A stretch of 64,000 bases of DNA from contig NZ_CP075682.1 of the NCBI RefSeq assembly GCF_018603435.1, positions 3,658,001-3,722,000 of the forward strand. The letters are read 5' to 3'. The notes under the pieces are model-generated. The model searched no databases. It saw only the letters and a program-made list of their open reading frames with translations, and had not been told where the DNA came from. Position numbers and translations under genes: made by a program. How positions within the stretch are numbered: position 1 is the stretch's first letter; the number at the start of each line of letters is the position of its first letter. The DNA comes from Chryseobacterium sp. ZHDP1 (GTDB lineage Bacteria > Bacteroidota > Bacteroidia > Flavobacteriales > Weeksellaceae). Below, piece after piece: positions 1-8,943 of this stretch.

Positions 1-270
1 AAATCCGATTCCGCCGGTTGGCTGTTTTTGCTGATAGCTTTCGTTGATAAAAACCGCAACTTTGCCTACGGTTTTATTTTCTTTATTTTTAAACAAAAAT
101 CTTGCGCATTCCCCGTTTTTAAAAAACCTGTTTTTCTGAGGATTAAAAACATCTTCAATATCAATATTTCTGGGTCTTATATAGTTTTTGTCTTTTCGAT
201 AAAGCCTTGCCGGAAATTCTAAAAATTCCTTCCTCTGGGATTCGTTTTGTACTTCTTCAGCAATAATCAT
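1..270 (-). CDS. GNAT-like N-acetyltransferase family protein, 3' end cut by window edge
   Basis: The minus strand reads open from an ATG at 268-270 to the window edge, giving the first 90 residues (starts MIIAEEVQNE). The segment has the pattern of a family in the GNAT superfamily: an N-terminal F-P-x-R-L-Y-[KR]-x-[DE]-x-N-[YW]-[IV]-x-P element (residues 19-33), then N-P-x-K-N-x-F-F (43-50) and a VGKVAVFIN strand (68-76) that would begin the acetyltransferase fold. The acetyl-CoA site lies outside the window, so the substrate is unknown. It is transcribed away from folE, leaving 97 bp for two divergent promoters. The family call is from motif recall; the reading frame itself is clear. Confidence 0.6.
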   Translation of the reverse strand, partial: MIIAEEVQNESQRKEFLEFPARLYRKDKNYIRPRNIDIEDVFNPQKNRFFKNGECARFLFKNKENKTVGKVAVFINESYQQKQPTGGIGF

Positions 271-343
271 GATGTAAAATGATAGTAGGCGCGAAAGATA
301 ATGTTTTTCGCCCAAATTAAATATGACGAACAGATTTTATCCG

Positions 344-351
344 TATTTTTG
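344..351 (+). promoter_or_regulatory. folE -7 box
   Basis: TATTTTTG matches the Bacteroidota -7 consensus TAnnTTTG and ends 16 bp before the folE ATG. No clear TTG -33 element is visible at the expected distance. Confidence 0.4.
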
Positions 352-367
352 TGCAAATTAAATAAAA

Positions 368-1033
368 ATGGTTGATTTTACGGATAACGACGATGATATT
401 TTCACAGGAAAAGAACATACGCCTATAAGGGAAGATGCTTTTGATAAATCACCGGAAGAAAAAATAGAAAAAATTACCGAACTGTTTGGGGAGATCATGG
501 AAACGCTGGGTTTAGACATGACCGACGATTCTCTGAAAGACTCTCCGAAACGTGTTGCTAAAATGTACGTAAATGAAATTTTCGGAGGACTTCTTCCAGA
601 AAACAAACCGGGAATTTCCACATTCTCAAATAAATACAAATACCGCCAAATGTTGGTGGAAAAAGATATCACCGTTTATTCGTTCTGTGAACATCACTTC
701 CTGCCGATTATCGGAAGAGCACACGTTGCTTACATTTCGAACGGAGAAGTTATAGGTCTTTCAAAAATTAACAGGATTGTGGATTATTATGCAAAAAGGC
801 CGCAGGTTCAGGAAAGGCTGACGATGCAGATTGTAAACGCTTTAAAAGAAGCTTTAGGAACAAAAGATGTCGCCTGTATCATTGATGCAAAACACCTTTG
901 CGTTAACTGCAGAGGAATAAAAGATACCGCAAGTTCTACCATTACCGCAGAATTAAGCGGTATTTTCAGAACCAATCCTATCACAAGACAGGAGTTCCTG
1001 CACTATGTGGGAAGCCATGCGAAATTGGATTAA
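368..1033 (+). CDS. folE: GTP cyclohydrolase I
   Basis: Converts GTP to 7,8-dihydroneopterin triphosphate, the first step of tetrahydrofolate synthesis, in the cytoplasm. The 221-residue length fits the type I (FolE) family. The zinc and active-site block F-C-E-H-H-F-L-P-I (around residues 106-114) and the C-V-N-C-R-G-I-K-D-T segment (around 178-187) are both present, so the enzyme looks intact. The N-terminal 40 residues are acidic and variable, as usual. The ATG at 368 sits 16 bp after a TAnnTTTG box. The gene appears to be monocistronic: the next ORF downstream is a decayed gene. Confidence 0.97.
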   Translation: MVDFTDNDDDIFTGKEHTPIREDAFDKSPEEKIEKITELFGEIMETLGLDMTDDSLKDSPKRVAKMYVNEIFGGLLPENKPGISTFSNKYKYRQMLVEKDITVYSFCEHHFLPIIGRAHVAYISNGEVIGLSKINRIVDYYAKRPQVQERLTMQIVNALKEALGTKDVACIIDAKHLCVNCRGIKDTASSTITAELSGIFRTNPITRQEFLHYVGSHAKLD

Positions 1034-1058
1034 ATGAAAAATTGTACTATTTTTAACA

Positions 1059-1697
1059 ATGTTAAATGATATTAAATATGAACTCCAATATATCCTTTCA
1101 GGAAAGAGCGAAGTTAAGTATGGAAATACTATCCAAACAATCGCCGGTTACCTTAGAAGAAGCCAAGAAACAGGCAGGCTGGCTTCAAAAGAAAAGTATT
1201 TCAAAAGAAAAGAAACATTATAGTTAATCGATTGGATTAATTTTAATAACTTTTGGTATAATACGATAGATTTTAATCTGTTTGTATCAGAAGGAGCGGA
1301 ACAAAAAGTATATTTGAAAGATGATAGTTTTGTTTTAAAGCTGAATGATTCTATTTACTATGAATCATGGCTGGATTACTTTCATAATCTTCTTTTAAAT
1401 AATTATTTTTTTCCGGATACAGCATATGAATTAATTGGATTTTATTTGAATTCAGACAGTTTATATGCAGTTGTTAAACAAAGATTTGTTAAATTAGATC
1501 AGTTAACTGATCTCAGAGAAGTTAAAAGTTTTCTTGGTAATAATGGATTTGAAAATATAAGAAACAATGATTATTATAACTCTTCCTTAGGAATTATTCT
1601 GGAAGATCTCCATGACGAAAATGTCATTACACAAAAAGGAGTGTTATATTTTATTGATACCGTTTTTTATATTAAACCTGAAATTTTCTGGAAGTAA
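1059..1697 (+). pseudogene. Polyvalent-protein kinase-like gene with an internal stop codon
   Basis: One continuous frame runs from ATG 1059 to TAA 1695-1697 (213 codons) with a single in-frame TAG at 1221-1223 (codon 55). Sequence on both sides reads as one protein: first MLNDIKYELQYILSGKSE and a basic helical part, then LIDWINFNNF and a C-terminal part containing SEGAEQKVYL, LNDSIYYESWLDY, NNDYYN and LEDLHDENV. The latter half resembles the putative kinase domain found in polyvalent proteins of mobile elements and phages (assigned from motif recall). No bases seem to be lost, so this is a simple nonsense mutation. The downstream part alone could only be translated from a weak TTG at 1314, which has no good ribosome binding context. 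Decay of a mobile-element-derived gene is the simplest reading. Confidence 0.6.
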
Positions 1698-1703
1698 ATT
1701 ATA

Positions 1704-1781
1704 ATGATAAAATTTAAAAAAGTTTCATACAAGATATTTGTAACAACCATTATTTGTTGTTGCTGTAACTGCTGCTTTTAA
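1704..1781 (+). CDS. Cysteine-rich 25-codon ORF, putative cysS leader peptide
   Basis: ATG 1704 to TAA 1779-1781 encodes 25 residues. Residues 18-21 are four consecutive Cys (TGT TGT TGC TGT), residue 22 is Asn, residues 23-24 are Cys, and Phe 25 precedes the stop. Six of the last eight sense codons are therefore Cys, a dense run of a rare amino acid. The stop codon lies inside the 5' arm of a 9-bp hairpin (1778-1799), and the cysteinyl-tRNA synthetase gene begins 67 bp later. This arrangement resembles attenuation leaders in which stalling at codons for an amino acid controls its synthetase or biosynthetic genes. The role is inferred. A small Cys-rich peptide with a function of its own is the alternative. 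Confidence 0.5.
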   Translation: MIKFKKVSYKIFVTTIICCCCNCCF

Positions 1782-1799
1782 AAGATGAAAATCTTTTAA
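1778..1799 (+). promoter_or_regulatory. Hairpin at the end of the Cys-rich ORF, possible attenuator
   Basis: TTAAAAGAT (1778-1786), loop GAAA, ATCTTTTAA (1791-1799): a perfect 9-bp stem with a GNRA-type loop overlapping the leader stop codon. A weaker stem AACAAC/GTTGTT (1742-1747 with 1756-1761) covers the first Cys codons and could compete with ribosome position. The 3' T tract is short, so translational or terminator-type control cannot be told apart by eye. Confidence 0.4.
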
Positions 1800-1848
1800 T
1801 CAATAAAACTTTAAACTAAATTTAAAATCATTAAATCAAATTAAAAAA

Positions 1849-3315
1849 ATGCAACTAAAAATATACAACTCGCTTGCGGGAGAAAAAGAAATATTCAAAC
1901 CGATTTTGGAAGGAAATGTAGGAATGTACGTTTGTGGACCGACCGTTTACAGCAATGTACACTTGGGAAATGTAAGAACCTTCCTTTCTTTCGATTTTAT
2001 CTACAGAAGTTTGATGCATTTGGGCTATAAAGTTCGATACGTAAGAAACATTACCGATGCAGGTCACCTTACCGACGACGGAGACGTGAATAACGACAGA
2101 TTCGTTAAACAGACTCGTCTTGAAAAGCTTGAACCAATGGAAATCGTACAGAAATACACCGTCGATTTTCATAAAGTGTTGGATATGTTTAATTTGCTTC
2201 CTCCGAATATTGAACCGACTGCAACCGGTCATATCGTGGAACAGATTGAGCTGACTCAAAAATTAATTGAAAGAGGATTTGCTTACGAAAGCAACGGTTC
2301 TGTGTATTTCGATGTCTTGGAATACAACAGTAGAGGCTTGAATTATGGTGAACTTTCAAAAAGAAATATAGAAGAACTTTTTGCCAATACGCGTGATCTC
2401 GACGGACAGGGTGAAAAGAAAAATCCGCAGGATTTCGCATTGTGGAAAAAAGCTTCTCCGGCACATATCATGAGATGGAATTCGCCTTGGGGAGAAGGTT
2501 TTCCGGGATGGCATCTGGAATGTACTGCAATGAGTACAAAATATTTGGGAGAAACTTTCGATATTCACGGAGGCGGAATGGATCTGAAATTCCCACACCA
2601 TGAATGTGAAATTGCACAGGGAAAAGCGTGCAATGATGCTTCTCCTGTAAATTACTGGATGCACGCCAATATGTTGACGATGAATTCTCAGCGTATGAGC
2701 AAATCCACCGGAAATTATATTTTGCCGATGCAGTTGGTGACAGGAGAAAACGATTTCTTCGAAAAACCTTTCCATCCTTCCATCGTTCGTTTCTGCTTTT
2801 TGCAGGCACATTACAGAAGTGTTTTAGACATTTCAAATGATGCCATGATTGCGAGTGAAAAAGGATACACGAGATTGATGGAAGCCATTAAAGTACTGAA
2901 TAGCGTCACTCCCAATGATGAAAAACAATCCGGTTTCAGTCTTGAAGAGTGGAAAAATAAAGCCTATGATGCATTAACGGACGATTTCAATTCTCCGGTT
3001 TTAATTGCCCACTTATTTGAAGCGGTAAAATATATATTTGCTTTAAATGATGGAAAGGAAACTGTTTCAACGAAAGATTTAGATGATCTAAAATCTACTT
3101 TAAATGCTTTGGTTTTCGACGTTTTGGGACTTCAGACGATTGAGGAAAATAACAACGAAAAATTGGATCAGACCTTGAAAGTTTTAATCGAGTTGAGAAA
3201 TCAGGCAAGAAAATCAAAAAATTTCGAACTTTCCGATCAGATTCGCGATAAGCTTCTTGCAGAAGGTATCGAACTGAAAGACGGAAGAGACGGAACTTCT
3301 TATGTTTTGAATTAA
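1849..3315 (+). CDS. cysS: Cysteine--tRNA ligase
   Basis: Charges tRNA-Cys with cysteine in the cytoplasm. The 488 residues match the bacterial CysRS length. The N-terminal zinc and ATP region reads [15 protein letters not shown] (class I HxGH-type motif at about 38-41), and the KMSKS loop appears as RMSKS at 282-286 followed by TGNYI. Other zinc-region elements are present: [10 protein letters not shown] and [17 protein letters not shown]. The C-terminal helical domain is complete. The gene follows a Cys-rich mini-ORF and hairpin by 67 bp, which suggests cysteine-responsive control. It is followed by a nested inverted repeat that ends in T7 and can act as its terminator. Confidence 0.98.
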   Translation: MQLKIYNSLAGEKEIFKPILEGNVGMYVCGPTVYSNVHLGNVRTFLSFDFIYRSLMHLGYKVRYVRNITDAGHLTDDGDVNNDRFVKQTRLEKLEPMEIVQKYTVDFHKVLDMFNLLPPNIEPTATGHIVEQIELTQKLIERGFAYESNGSVYFDVLEYNSRGLNYGELSKRNIEELFANTRDLDGQGEKKNPQDFALWKKASPAHIMRWNSPWGEGFPGWHLECTAMSTKYLGETFDIHGGGMDLKFPHHECEIAQGKACNDASPVNYWMHANMLTMNSQRMSKSTGNYILPMQLVTGENDFFEKPFHPSIVRFCFLQAHYRSVLDISNDAMIASEKGYTRLMEAIKVLNSVTPNDEKQSGFSLEEWKNKAYDALTDDFNSPVLIAHLFEAVKYIFALNDGKETVSTKDLDDLKSTLNALVFDVLGLQTIEENNNEKLDQTLKVLIELRNQARKSKNFELSDQIRDKLLAEGIELKDGRDGTSYVLN

Positions 3316-3341
3316 AATAAAATTTAGAGCTTTTAATATAT

Positions 3342-3420
3342 CTCTCGCAGATTTTACAGATTACGCAGATTTTTAAACACATTCATCTGCCAAATCCGCA
3401 AAATCTGCGAGAGTTTTTTT
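3342..3420 (+). terminator. Nested inverted repeat with T tract after cysS
   Basis: Outer arms CTCTCGCAGATTTT (3342-3355) and AAAATCTGCGAGAG (3400-3413) pair perfectly over 14 bp. Inside, GCAGAT (3365-3370) pairs with ATCTGC (3385-3390). Seven T residues follow (3414-3420). It can serve as the cysS terminator, but the nested layout also fits the dispersed palindromic elements seen elsewhere in the window. Confidence 0.6.
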
Positions 3421-3430
3421 GTGCGCTGCT

Positions 3431-3510
3431 GTCATTCTGAATGAAGCGAAGCGTAATCAAGAATCTCTAATGTATAATTCTGCTTAAGATTCTTCCTTCG
3501 TCGGAATGAC
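3431..3510. repeat. Dispersed repeat, family A (GTCATTCTGA ends)
   Basis: Begins GTCATTCTGA and ends TCGGAATGAC, with internal inverted AGAATCT/AGATTCT and the phrase TTCCTTCGTCGGAATGAC. Related copies lie at 38972-39047 and in 59995-60256. All are intergenic. The rest of the 3316-3671 gap holds only the cysS hairpin, a GAAGGAGAAATCTAT phrase shared with the 60.1 kb copy, and AT-rich sequence. Confidence 0.65.
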
Positions 3511-3671
3511 AAATACATTGTGAATCTAAAAATTATGAATTTTGATGAAGGAGAAATCTATCTTCAAAGCTTAGCCTAAACCTTAATCTCAACCTAAAAA
3601 AATTATAATCCAATCCAAAAATTACGTAACTTAGTCATAATAAAATGATTAAAAATTTAAATGAATAGACT

Positions 3672-4838
3672 ATGAAAAAACATTTATTCCCTTTATTCCT
3701 GTTGTTGATGGGCGCAAACGCTTCGGCGCAGCAGGATTTTTTTGCTTTGGTCGGGAAAGATACTCAGAGTATTGTTTTCAATGATTTCCGTGCCATCGAC
3801 GGAACTAGCGGAACTTCCGGAGAACAGATTTTTAATGCAGATTCTTCTGCAAGAGTTTTTTCACAAAGTAGAAACGGCGCTGTAACCGAGGATAAAAATA
3901 CCTACAATAACGCACAGGCTGTAAATATGGCAACGCTGGCTTATGATTCTTACAACAATAATCTGATCTATATGCCAATGTTTTCTTCCAATATTTATGT
4001 TTTAAATGCCAAAACAAAGGAAATTACATTGGTGGAAAACAGTGTGGCAAGAGTTACTTCATGTGACATCAATTCTCATGTAACGAGAATGACGACAGGC
4101 TACGACGGAAATATTTACGCGATCAACAATTCCGGGACACAATTTTTGCAGATCAGCAGAAAAGGAAATCAATATGTGGTTAACGACTTGGGAATCATCA
4201 AAGATGACGGTTCCAACGGAAAAAATTCTTTTACCACCATTGAAACGGGTTTCGGTGGAGATATAATTGCCGATGCAGAAAATAATTTCTATGTTTTTTC
4301 AGCTTCGGGAAATGTTTTCAAGGTTTCACCTAAAGAAATGAAAGCAAAATTCATGGGTAAAATTGCAGGAATTCCTGAAAATTATTCGGTAAACGGATCT
4401 GCTGTAAATTCAAAAGGGAAAGTGGTGATTGCAAGTGCAAAAGGAGCTCCTCTCTACGAAGTGGATCTAGCTACTTTACAGGCAAAACCGCTTGGAGGAG
4501 AGCAGAATCTGCATATTTATGATTTGGCAAGTAAATATTTTGCGAACGATAAAGCCATTTCCAATAATGCTTTTGCCAGTCTGGATATTTATCCGACAAG
4601 AGTGGATGAAAAGTACATTAACATCAATGTAAATGATAAAGCTGTAAAAGGAAATATTAAACTGAATGTTTTCGATCTCTCAGGAAAAAATGTAATGAAG
4701 CAGAATTTATCTGTAAAAGACGGTTTATTAAATCAACAGGTTTATCTTAAAAATCTAATCAGCGGAGCTTATCTGGTAAACATTACCGACGAATCCGGAA
4801 AAGTATTATTAAACAAGAAAATCTTAGTTACAGAATAA
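3672..4838 (+). CDS. Exported protein with T9SS type A sorting domain
   Basis: A 388-residue protein with a Sec signal peptide (MKKHLFPLFLLLMGANASAQ, cleavage near residue 20). The central part (about 25-300) has repeated beta-propeller-like phrases such as GYDGNIYAINNSG, GGDIIADAENNFYVFSASGNVF and NSKGKVVIASAKGAPLYEVD, which suggests an extracellular beta-propeller. The last 85 residues form a type IX secretion C-terminal domain: SLDIYPTRVDEKYINI, VFDLSGKNV, LISGAYLVNI and a terminal KKILVTE. In Bacteroidota this domain directs passage through the outer membrane and often surface attachment. No catalytic motif is recognisable, so an adhesive or structural role is possible. A strong terminator follows. 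Confidence 0.85.
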   Translation: MKKHLFPLFLLLMGANASAQQDFFALVGKDTQSIVFNDFRAIDGTSGTSGEQIFNADSSARVFSQSRNGAVTEDKNTYNNAQAVNMATLAYDSYNNNLIYMPMFSSNIYVLNAKTKEITLVENSVARVTSCDINSHVTRMTTGYDGNIYAINNSGTQFLQISRKGNQYVVNDLGIIKDDGSNGKNSFTTIETGFGGDIIADAENNFYVFSASGNVFKVSPKEMKAKFMGKIAGIPENYSVNGSAVNSKGKVVIASAKGAPLYEVDLATLQAKPLGGEQNLHIYDLASKYFANDKAISNNAFASLDIYPTRVDEKYININVNDKAVKGNIKLNVFDLSGKNVMKQNLSVKDGLLNQQVYLKNLISGAYLVNITDESGKVLLNKKILVTE

Positions 4839-4862
4839 TCTTTAACTTTGTATAAAGCTTAG

Positions 4863-4895
4863 AAACCTTTTCAGACATTTTGAAAAGGTTTTTTT
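4863..4895 (+). terminator. Intrinsic terminator
   Basis: AAACCTTTTCA (4863-4873) pairs perfectly with TGAAAAGGTTT (4881-4891), with a 7-nt loop and a following T run. It ends the transcript of the T9SS cargo gene. Confidence 0.85.
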
Positions 4896-4963
4896 AATGA
4901 ATATTTGATATTCAATAAGTTTTATTTTTCAGGATTATAATGTATTTTTATAAAAAAATATAA

Positions 4964-7615
4964 ATGAAGCTATACTTTAATGTAGGTTACAGTACAAAAG
5001 TTGGAGAAAATCTGCAATTGATGATCAAAGACGAAGGCTCTGTACATCAGACTCATGCTATGTTTTACGGAGAAAACGGATTGTGGAAGTGTGAGGTAGA
5101 TTACTTTTCCAAAACCATATCATACTACTATCAGCTTGTTGATGAAAGAGGAAATATTCTTCGCGAGGAATTTGTTCCGCATCATCTTACTTTTCCGCAC
5201 AATTACAAGGAATTTGTAATTTTTGATGAATGGAATAATAAAAATTTCCCTGAAAATTATCTCAATAATAAAATTCTCTACAACAAACTGAACACCTTCA
5301 AGCCGGAAAAAGTTTCTGTGCTGAAAAAGCATACGCATGTATTCAGAATAGAGGCTCCGATTTATAATCCGGACTGGAAGATTGTTGTATTCGGAAGTAC
5401 GGCTTCATTAGGAAACTGGAATTACGAAAAAGTAATTCATTTGTCTCAGACTGATTTCGGAATTTGGGAAACTTCTCTGGAAATTCCCGAAAACGAAGTT
5501 ATTCAATATAAGTATTGTCTTTACGATACAGCTAAAGATAAAGTGATCGATGTGGAAACCGGCGAAAACAGATTTGCATTACCAAATCATTCGAAAGACG
5601 TTTTACAGATTGTTTCAGATCATTATTTTAAGTTTAAACTGTATCAGATGTATCACGATGCAGGAGTTGCGGTTCCTGTTTTCTCTTTGAGAACAGAAGA
5701 CGGTTTCGGTGTTGGTGAATTTTCTGACATGAAAAAACTGGCAGACTGGGCAAAGGAAACTAATCTCGGAATTATCCAGATTCTGCCGATTAACGATACA
5801 ACGGCAAATTATTCATGGACAGATTCTTATCCTTATGCGGCAGTTTCTGTGTACGCGCTTCATCCGCAGTATATTTCCATTGAGAATCTCGATTTTGCGT
5901 TACCGAAAGATTTAATTGAAGATTATCAGGCTGAAAAGTCAGAACTAAATTCATTAGAATTAATCGATTACGAAAAGATGATTTCCGGAAAATGGAAATA
6001 TCTGACCGCCGTTTTCAATGAAGATAAAGAAAAAATCTACAAAGACAGAAACTTTAAGAAATTCATAAAAGATAACGAAAGCTGGCTTCTTCCTTATGCC
6101 GCGTTCTGTGTGTTGAGAGATAAATACAAAACTCCGAATTTCAACGAATGGAAAACGCATAAAAAATACATTGCAGGAAAGGTTTCTGCATTTTTCTCTG
6201 CAAAAAGTAAAGATTATGATGCTTCTATGCTTCATGCATGGGTTCAGTATCAGCTTCATAAGCAATTAAAGGATGCGATTGATTATACGCATAACCTTGG
6301 AATTTCCGTGAAAGGAGATCTTCCGATCGGAATCTACAGACATTCTGTGGAAGCTTGGACGGAACCTGAACTTTTCGGAATGGATTTTCAGGCTGGAGCA
6401 CCGCCGGATCAGTTCACAGAATTGGGGCAGAACTGGGAGTTTCCTACGTATAATTGGGAAGCCATGAAAGCTGATGATTACAAGTGGTGGAAAAACAGAT
6501 TCAAAGCACTGGAACAGTATTTTGATGCGATGAGAATCGACCATATTTTAGGATTTTTCAGAATATGGAGAATGCCGGTCTCTGCAACTCAGGGAATTTT
6601 AGGATATTTTTATCCTGCCGTTCCTATTACGCTGGAAGAATTCAGTGCAAGACATATTCCTTTTAATTTCGACAGATACTGCAAACCTTTTATTAATGAT
6701 CAGATTCTCTGGAAATATTTAGGCGAAAACAGTGGAAAAGCGCTTGAGTTCATCAATAATAACCAGAACGGAACCTATTCATTTAAAGAAGAATTTAATA
6801 CACAGCGCAAATTAGCTGACTTTTTTAAGAAAAATCCACGAGGTCCGATTGAAGATCAGTTGATTTCTCTTTGTGCCAATGTTTTATTTTTAATTGAAGA
6901 ACGAAACGGGCAGGTTGTTTATCATCCGAGATTTAATGTGTACAACACAGAATCTTATAAATATCTTTCGGATTGGGAGAAAAAATCCATCTATGACCTT
7001 TATCACGATTATTTCTTCAAAAGACAGGATCATCTCTGGTTTGAAAAAGCGATGGAAAAACTTCCGATGATTCTTAATGCTACAGAAATGCTGATCTGCG
7101 GAGAAGATTTAGGCCTTGTTCCGGACTGTGTTCCTGTTGTAATGGATGAACTCGCGATTATTGCTTTAAAAGTTCAGAGAATGCCTTCGGATAATATTCC
7201 TTTTTATAATCCAAAAGATGCAGGTTATCTGAATGTTGTTACGGCTTCCTCACATGACAGTTCGACGTTGAGACAATGGTGGAAAGAAGATCCTGCGCTT
7301 ACACAAAAGTATTTCAATCAGCAGTTGGTACAGTATGGAAAAGCTCCGGAAGAACTGGATCCTCATTTAGCTGAAATTATAATGAAACAGCATCTTTATA
7401 ATGATTCGATGCTGGCAATTTTCCCGATTCAGGAGTTTTTAGCAACGGATAAAAATCTTCGCAATCCTAAAATGGATAATGAAAGAATCAACAATCCTGC
7501 GGTTTTTCCACATTACTGGAGATACAGAATGCATCTTAATCTGGAAGATCTGAAGGAGCAGAAAGATTTCAATCAAAAAATAGCCTACTGGATTAAAGAT
7601 AGCGGGAGAATATAA
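4964..7615 (+). CDS. malQ: 4-alpha-glucanotransferase with N-terminal starch-binding domains
   Basis: Transfers alpha-1,4-glucan segments between maltooligosaccharides (amylomaltase, GH77) in maltodextrin or glycogen metabolism. It has 883 residues, longer than the roughly 500-700 of E. coli-type MalQ. The extra N-terminus (1-260) looks like two CBM20-type modules, the second containing VFGSTASLGNWNYEKV and IQYKYCLYD. The GH77 core has the expected blocks: FGVGEFSDMK and QILPINDT (substrate entry), IGIYRHSVEAW, DAMRIDHILGFFRIW with the nucleophile Asp near 526, CGEDLGLVPDC with the acid/base Glu, and SSHDSSTLRQWW. No signal peptide is seen, so it should be cytoplasmic. This CBM20-GH77 layout is common in Bacteroidota and plants. 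It stands alone between two terminators. Confidence 0.95.
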   Translation: MKLYFNVGYSTKVGENLQLMIKDEGSVHQTHAMFYGENGLWKCEVDYFSKTISYYYQLVDERGNILREEFVPHHLTFPHNYKEFVIFDEWNNKNFPENYLNNKILYNKLNTFKPEKVSVLKKHTHVFRIEAPIYNPDWKIVVFGSTASLGNWNYEKVIHLSQTDFGIWETSLEIPENEVIQYKYCLYDTAKDKVIDVETGENRFALPNHSKDVLQIVSDHYFKFKLYQMYHDAGVAVPVFSLRTEDGFGVGEFSDMKKLADWAKETNLGIIQILPINDTTANYSWTDSYPYAAVSVYALHPQYISIENLDFALPKDLIEDYQAEKSELNSLELIDYEKMISGKWKYLTAVFNEDKEKIYKDRNFKKFIKDNESWLLPYAAFCVLRDKYKTPNFNEWKTHKKYIAGKVSAFFSAKSKDYDASMLHAWVQYQLHKQLKDAIDYTHNLGISVKGDLPIGIYRHSVEAWTEPELFGMDFQAGAPPDQFTELGQNWEFPTYNWEAMKADDYKWWKNRFKALEQYFDAMRIDHILGFFRIWRMPVSATQGILGYFYPAVPITLEEFSARHIPFNFDRYCKPFINDQILWKYLGENSGKALEFINNNQNGTYSFKEEFNTQRKLADFFKKNPRGPIEDQLISLCANVLFLIEERNGQVVYHPRFNVYNTESYKYLSDWEKKSIYDLYHDYFFKRQDHLWFEKAMEKLPMILNATEMLICGEDLGLVPDCVPVVMDELAIIALKVQRMPSDNIPFYNPKDAGYLNVVTASSHDSSTLRQWWKEDPALTQKYFNQQLVQYGKAPEELDPHLAEIIMKQHLYNDSMLAIFPIQEFLATDKNLRNPKMDNERINNPAVFPHYWRYRMHLNLEDLKEQKDFNQKIAYWIKDSGRI

Positions 7616-7652
7616 ATTTAACATTTGATTATCAGTTAGTTAATGATAAATT

Positions 7653-7690
7653 AAAAGAAGTTGGATCGGAAGATTTAACTTCTTTTTTTT
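7653..7690 (+). terminator. Intrinsic terminator after malQ
   Basis: AAAAGAAGTT (7653-7662) and AACTTCTTTT (7677-7686) form a 10-bp stem with a 14-nt loop, ending in a T8 tract. Confidence 0.75.
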
Positions 7691-7751
7691 ATTTATATCC
7701 AAAAGATAGAAGAGAAAATTCGACTATATTAACCAATTAACGACTATAGAA

Positions 7752-8765
7752 ATGAAAAAAATATTAATCAGTTTTGCTTTGGGTATGGCGACTTTATCGT
7801 TTGCTCAGCAGTATCCGAATAATGGCTGGGGAGATGACGGCTATTATCAGAATGACGGAGGCTATTACAGCGATGAAGACGATCAGAATTATTTCCCTGA
7901 TGATTATTACTACAATTATCCGCAGGATTATTATCCACAGGATTATTACCAGACCAATTACAATGATTACAGGAACAGCATTATAAGCATCAACTGGAAT
8001 GGCTTTTTCGCCCAAAACAGGCTTAATCGTTGGCAGATAGACCAGATCCTGAGACTGAATAATCTGTATGTAAGTTTTTCCACATGGAACAATTTCTACA
8101 GATACAATCCGGACAGATGGTATTATGACAGATTCTATGCATTGGAAAGAATTATGGGACCGAGAGTTTTCGTTGTATTCCAGAATAATTATTACAGAGG
8201 ATACAGCCCTGTAGTTTATTTCCAGAATTACCGAAGAACGCATTATGCAGGGATTTGCAGACCGATGCCGCGCTACAGAAATGTAAACATCAATATCTAC
8301 AGAGTAGACCGAACTAGATTCCGTAGCTATGATAACCCTACTTTTAATATCGTAAGAGGAAGCGACAGACCTAATAATGGTTTCCGTGGCGGTGTAAGAG
8401 ATGGAAATGGAAATAACGGAGGTTTCCGCAATCAAACAGAAAACAGAAACAATAGTCCGTTTTTCAGAAACGATAATGAAGTACGGAATAATGGCAGTTT
8501 CCGTGGAGGGAATGAAATAGGTTCTACTAGGGGCAATGGCGGTTTCAGAAACGAGCGAACTGAAAACAGCGGAACCAGAGGTGGAGGTTTCAGAGGCGGA
8601 GAAGTAAGAAGAGAAGAAGCTCCGAGAATTGAAAATAATGGAGGCGGTTTCAGAAACAACGGAGGATTCAGAGGAAACGAAAATTCAGCTCCCAGAGAAC
8701 AGAACAGAGGGGGAGGAGAAAGCAGAGGAAACGGCGGATTCCGAACCGGATTTGCAAGAAATTAA
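7752..8765 (+). CDS. Exported Tyr/Asp-rich and RGG-rich protein of unknown function
   Basis: Unrecognised 337-residue protein. A Sec signal peptide (MKKILISFALGMATLSFAQ) leads to three zones. Residues 20-75 are very rich in Y, D, N, Q and P with DYYPQDYY-type repeats. Residues 76-205 form a folded-looking aromatic/basic part (SISINWNGFF, NRWQIDQILRLNN, PDRWYYDRFYALERI). Residues 206-337 are low-complexity G/R/N/F repeats of the type NGGFRGG and GGGFR. The middle zone resembles short helical domains of small exported Flavobacteriia proteins. RGG-like tracts usually bind nucleic acid or drive phase separation inside cells; here the protein is predicted to be exported, so that reading may not hold. 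The repeats could also bind polysaccharide or act as matrix. A terminator follows at 8793. Confidence 0.6.
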   Translation: MKKILISFALGMATLSFAQQYPNNGWGDDGYYQNDGGYYSDEDDQNYFPDDYYYNYPQDYYPQDYYQTNYNDYRNSIISINWNGFFAQNRLNRWQIDQILRLNNLYVSFSTWNNFYRYNPDRWYYDRFYALERIMGPRVFVVFQNNYYRGYSPVVYFQNYRRTHYAGICRPMPRYRNVNINIYRVDRTRFRSYDNPTFNIVRGSDRPNNGFRGGVRDGNGNNGGFRNQTENRNNSPFFRNDNEVRNNGSFRGGNEIGSTRGNGGFRNERTENSGTRGGGFRGGEVRREEAPRIENNGGGFRNNGGFRGNENSAPREQNRGGGESRGNGGFRTGFARN

Positions 8766-8792
8766 TTTTCATATATTATATTTAAGTGGTGT

Positions 8793-8823
8793 GAGGGCAG
8801 ATTTTTATGATCTGCTCTTTTTT
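8793..8823 (+). terminator. Intrinsic terminator
   Basis: GGCAGAT (8796-8802) pairs with ATCTGCT (8810-8816; one G-T pair) around a short T-rich loop, then a T-rich tract. Confidence 0.65.
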
Positions 8824-8943
8824 ATTTTTATCATTAAAAAATTAATGTTAAAATTTAACATTTTTTTATGTGATTTGTGTTTTAACTTTCATTTTAACTA
8901 ATAATCAAAAAGATGTATAACAATTAATTAAAGATTTAAAAAA

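Noticed and set aside
28..222. Plus-strand ORF of 64 codons at the left end
   Set aside because: It is the antisense of a well-formed minus-strand GNAT-like coding sequence that starts at 270.
7794..8435. 213-codon antisense ORF over the Y/D-rich protein
   Set aside because: Ile/Val-rich antisense of the DYY repeats; long only because of biased codon use on the real strand.
8629..8901. 90-codon ORF overlapping the end of the RGG-rich protein
   Set aside because: Out-of-frame reading of the repeat region running through a terminator.
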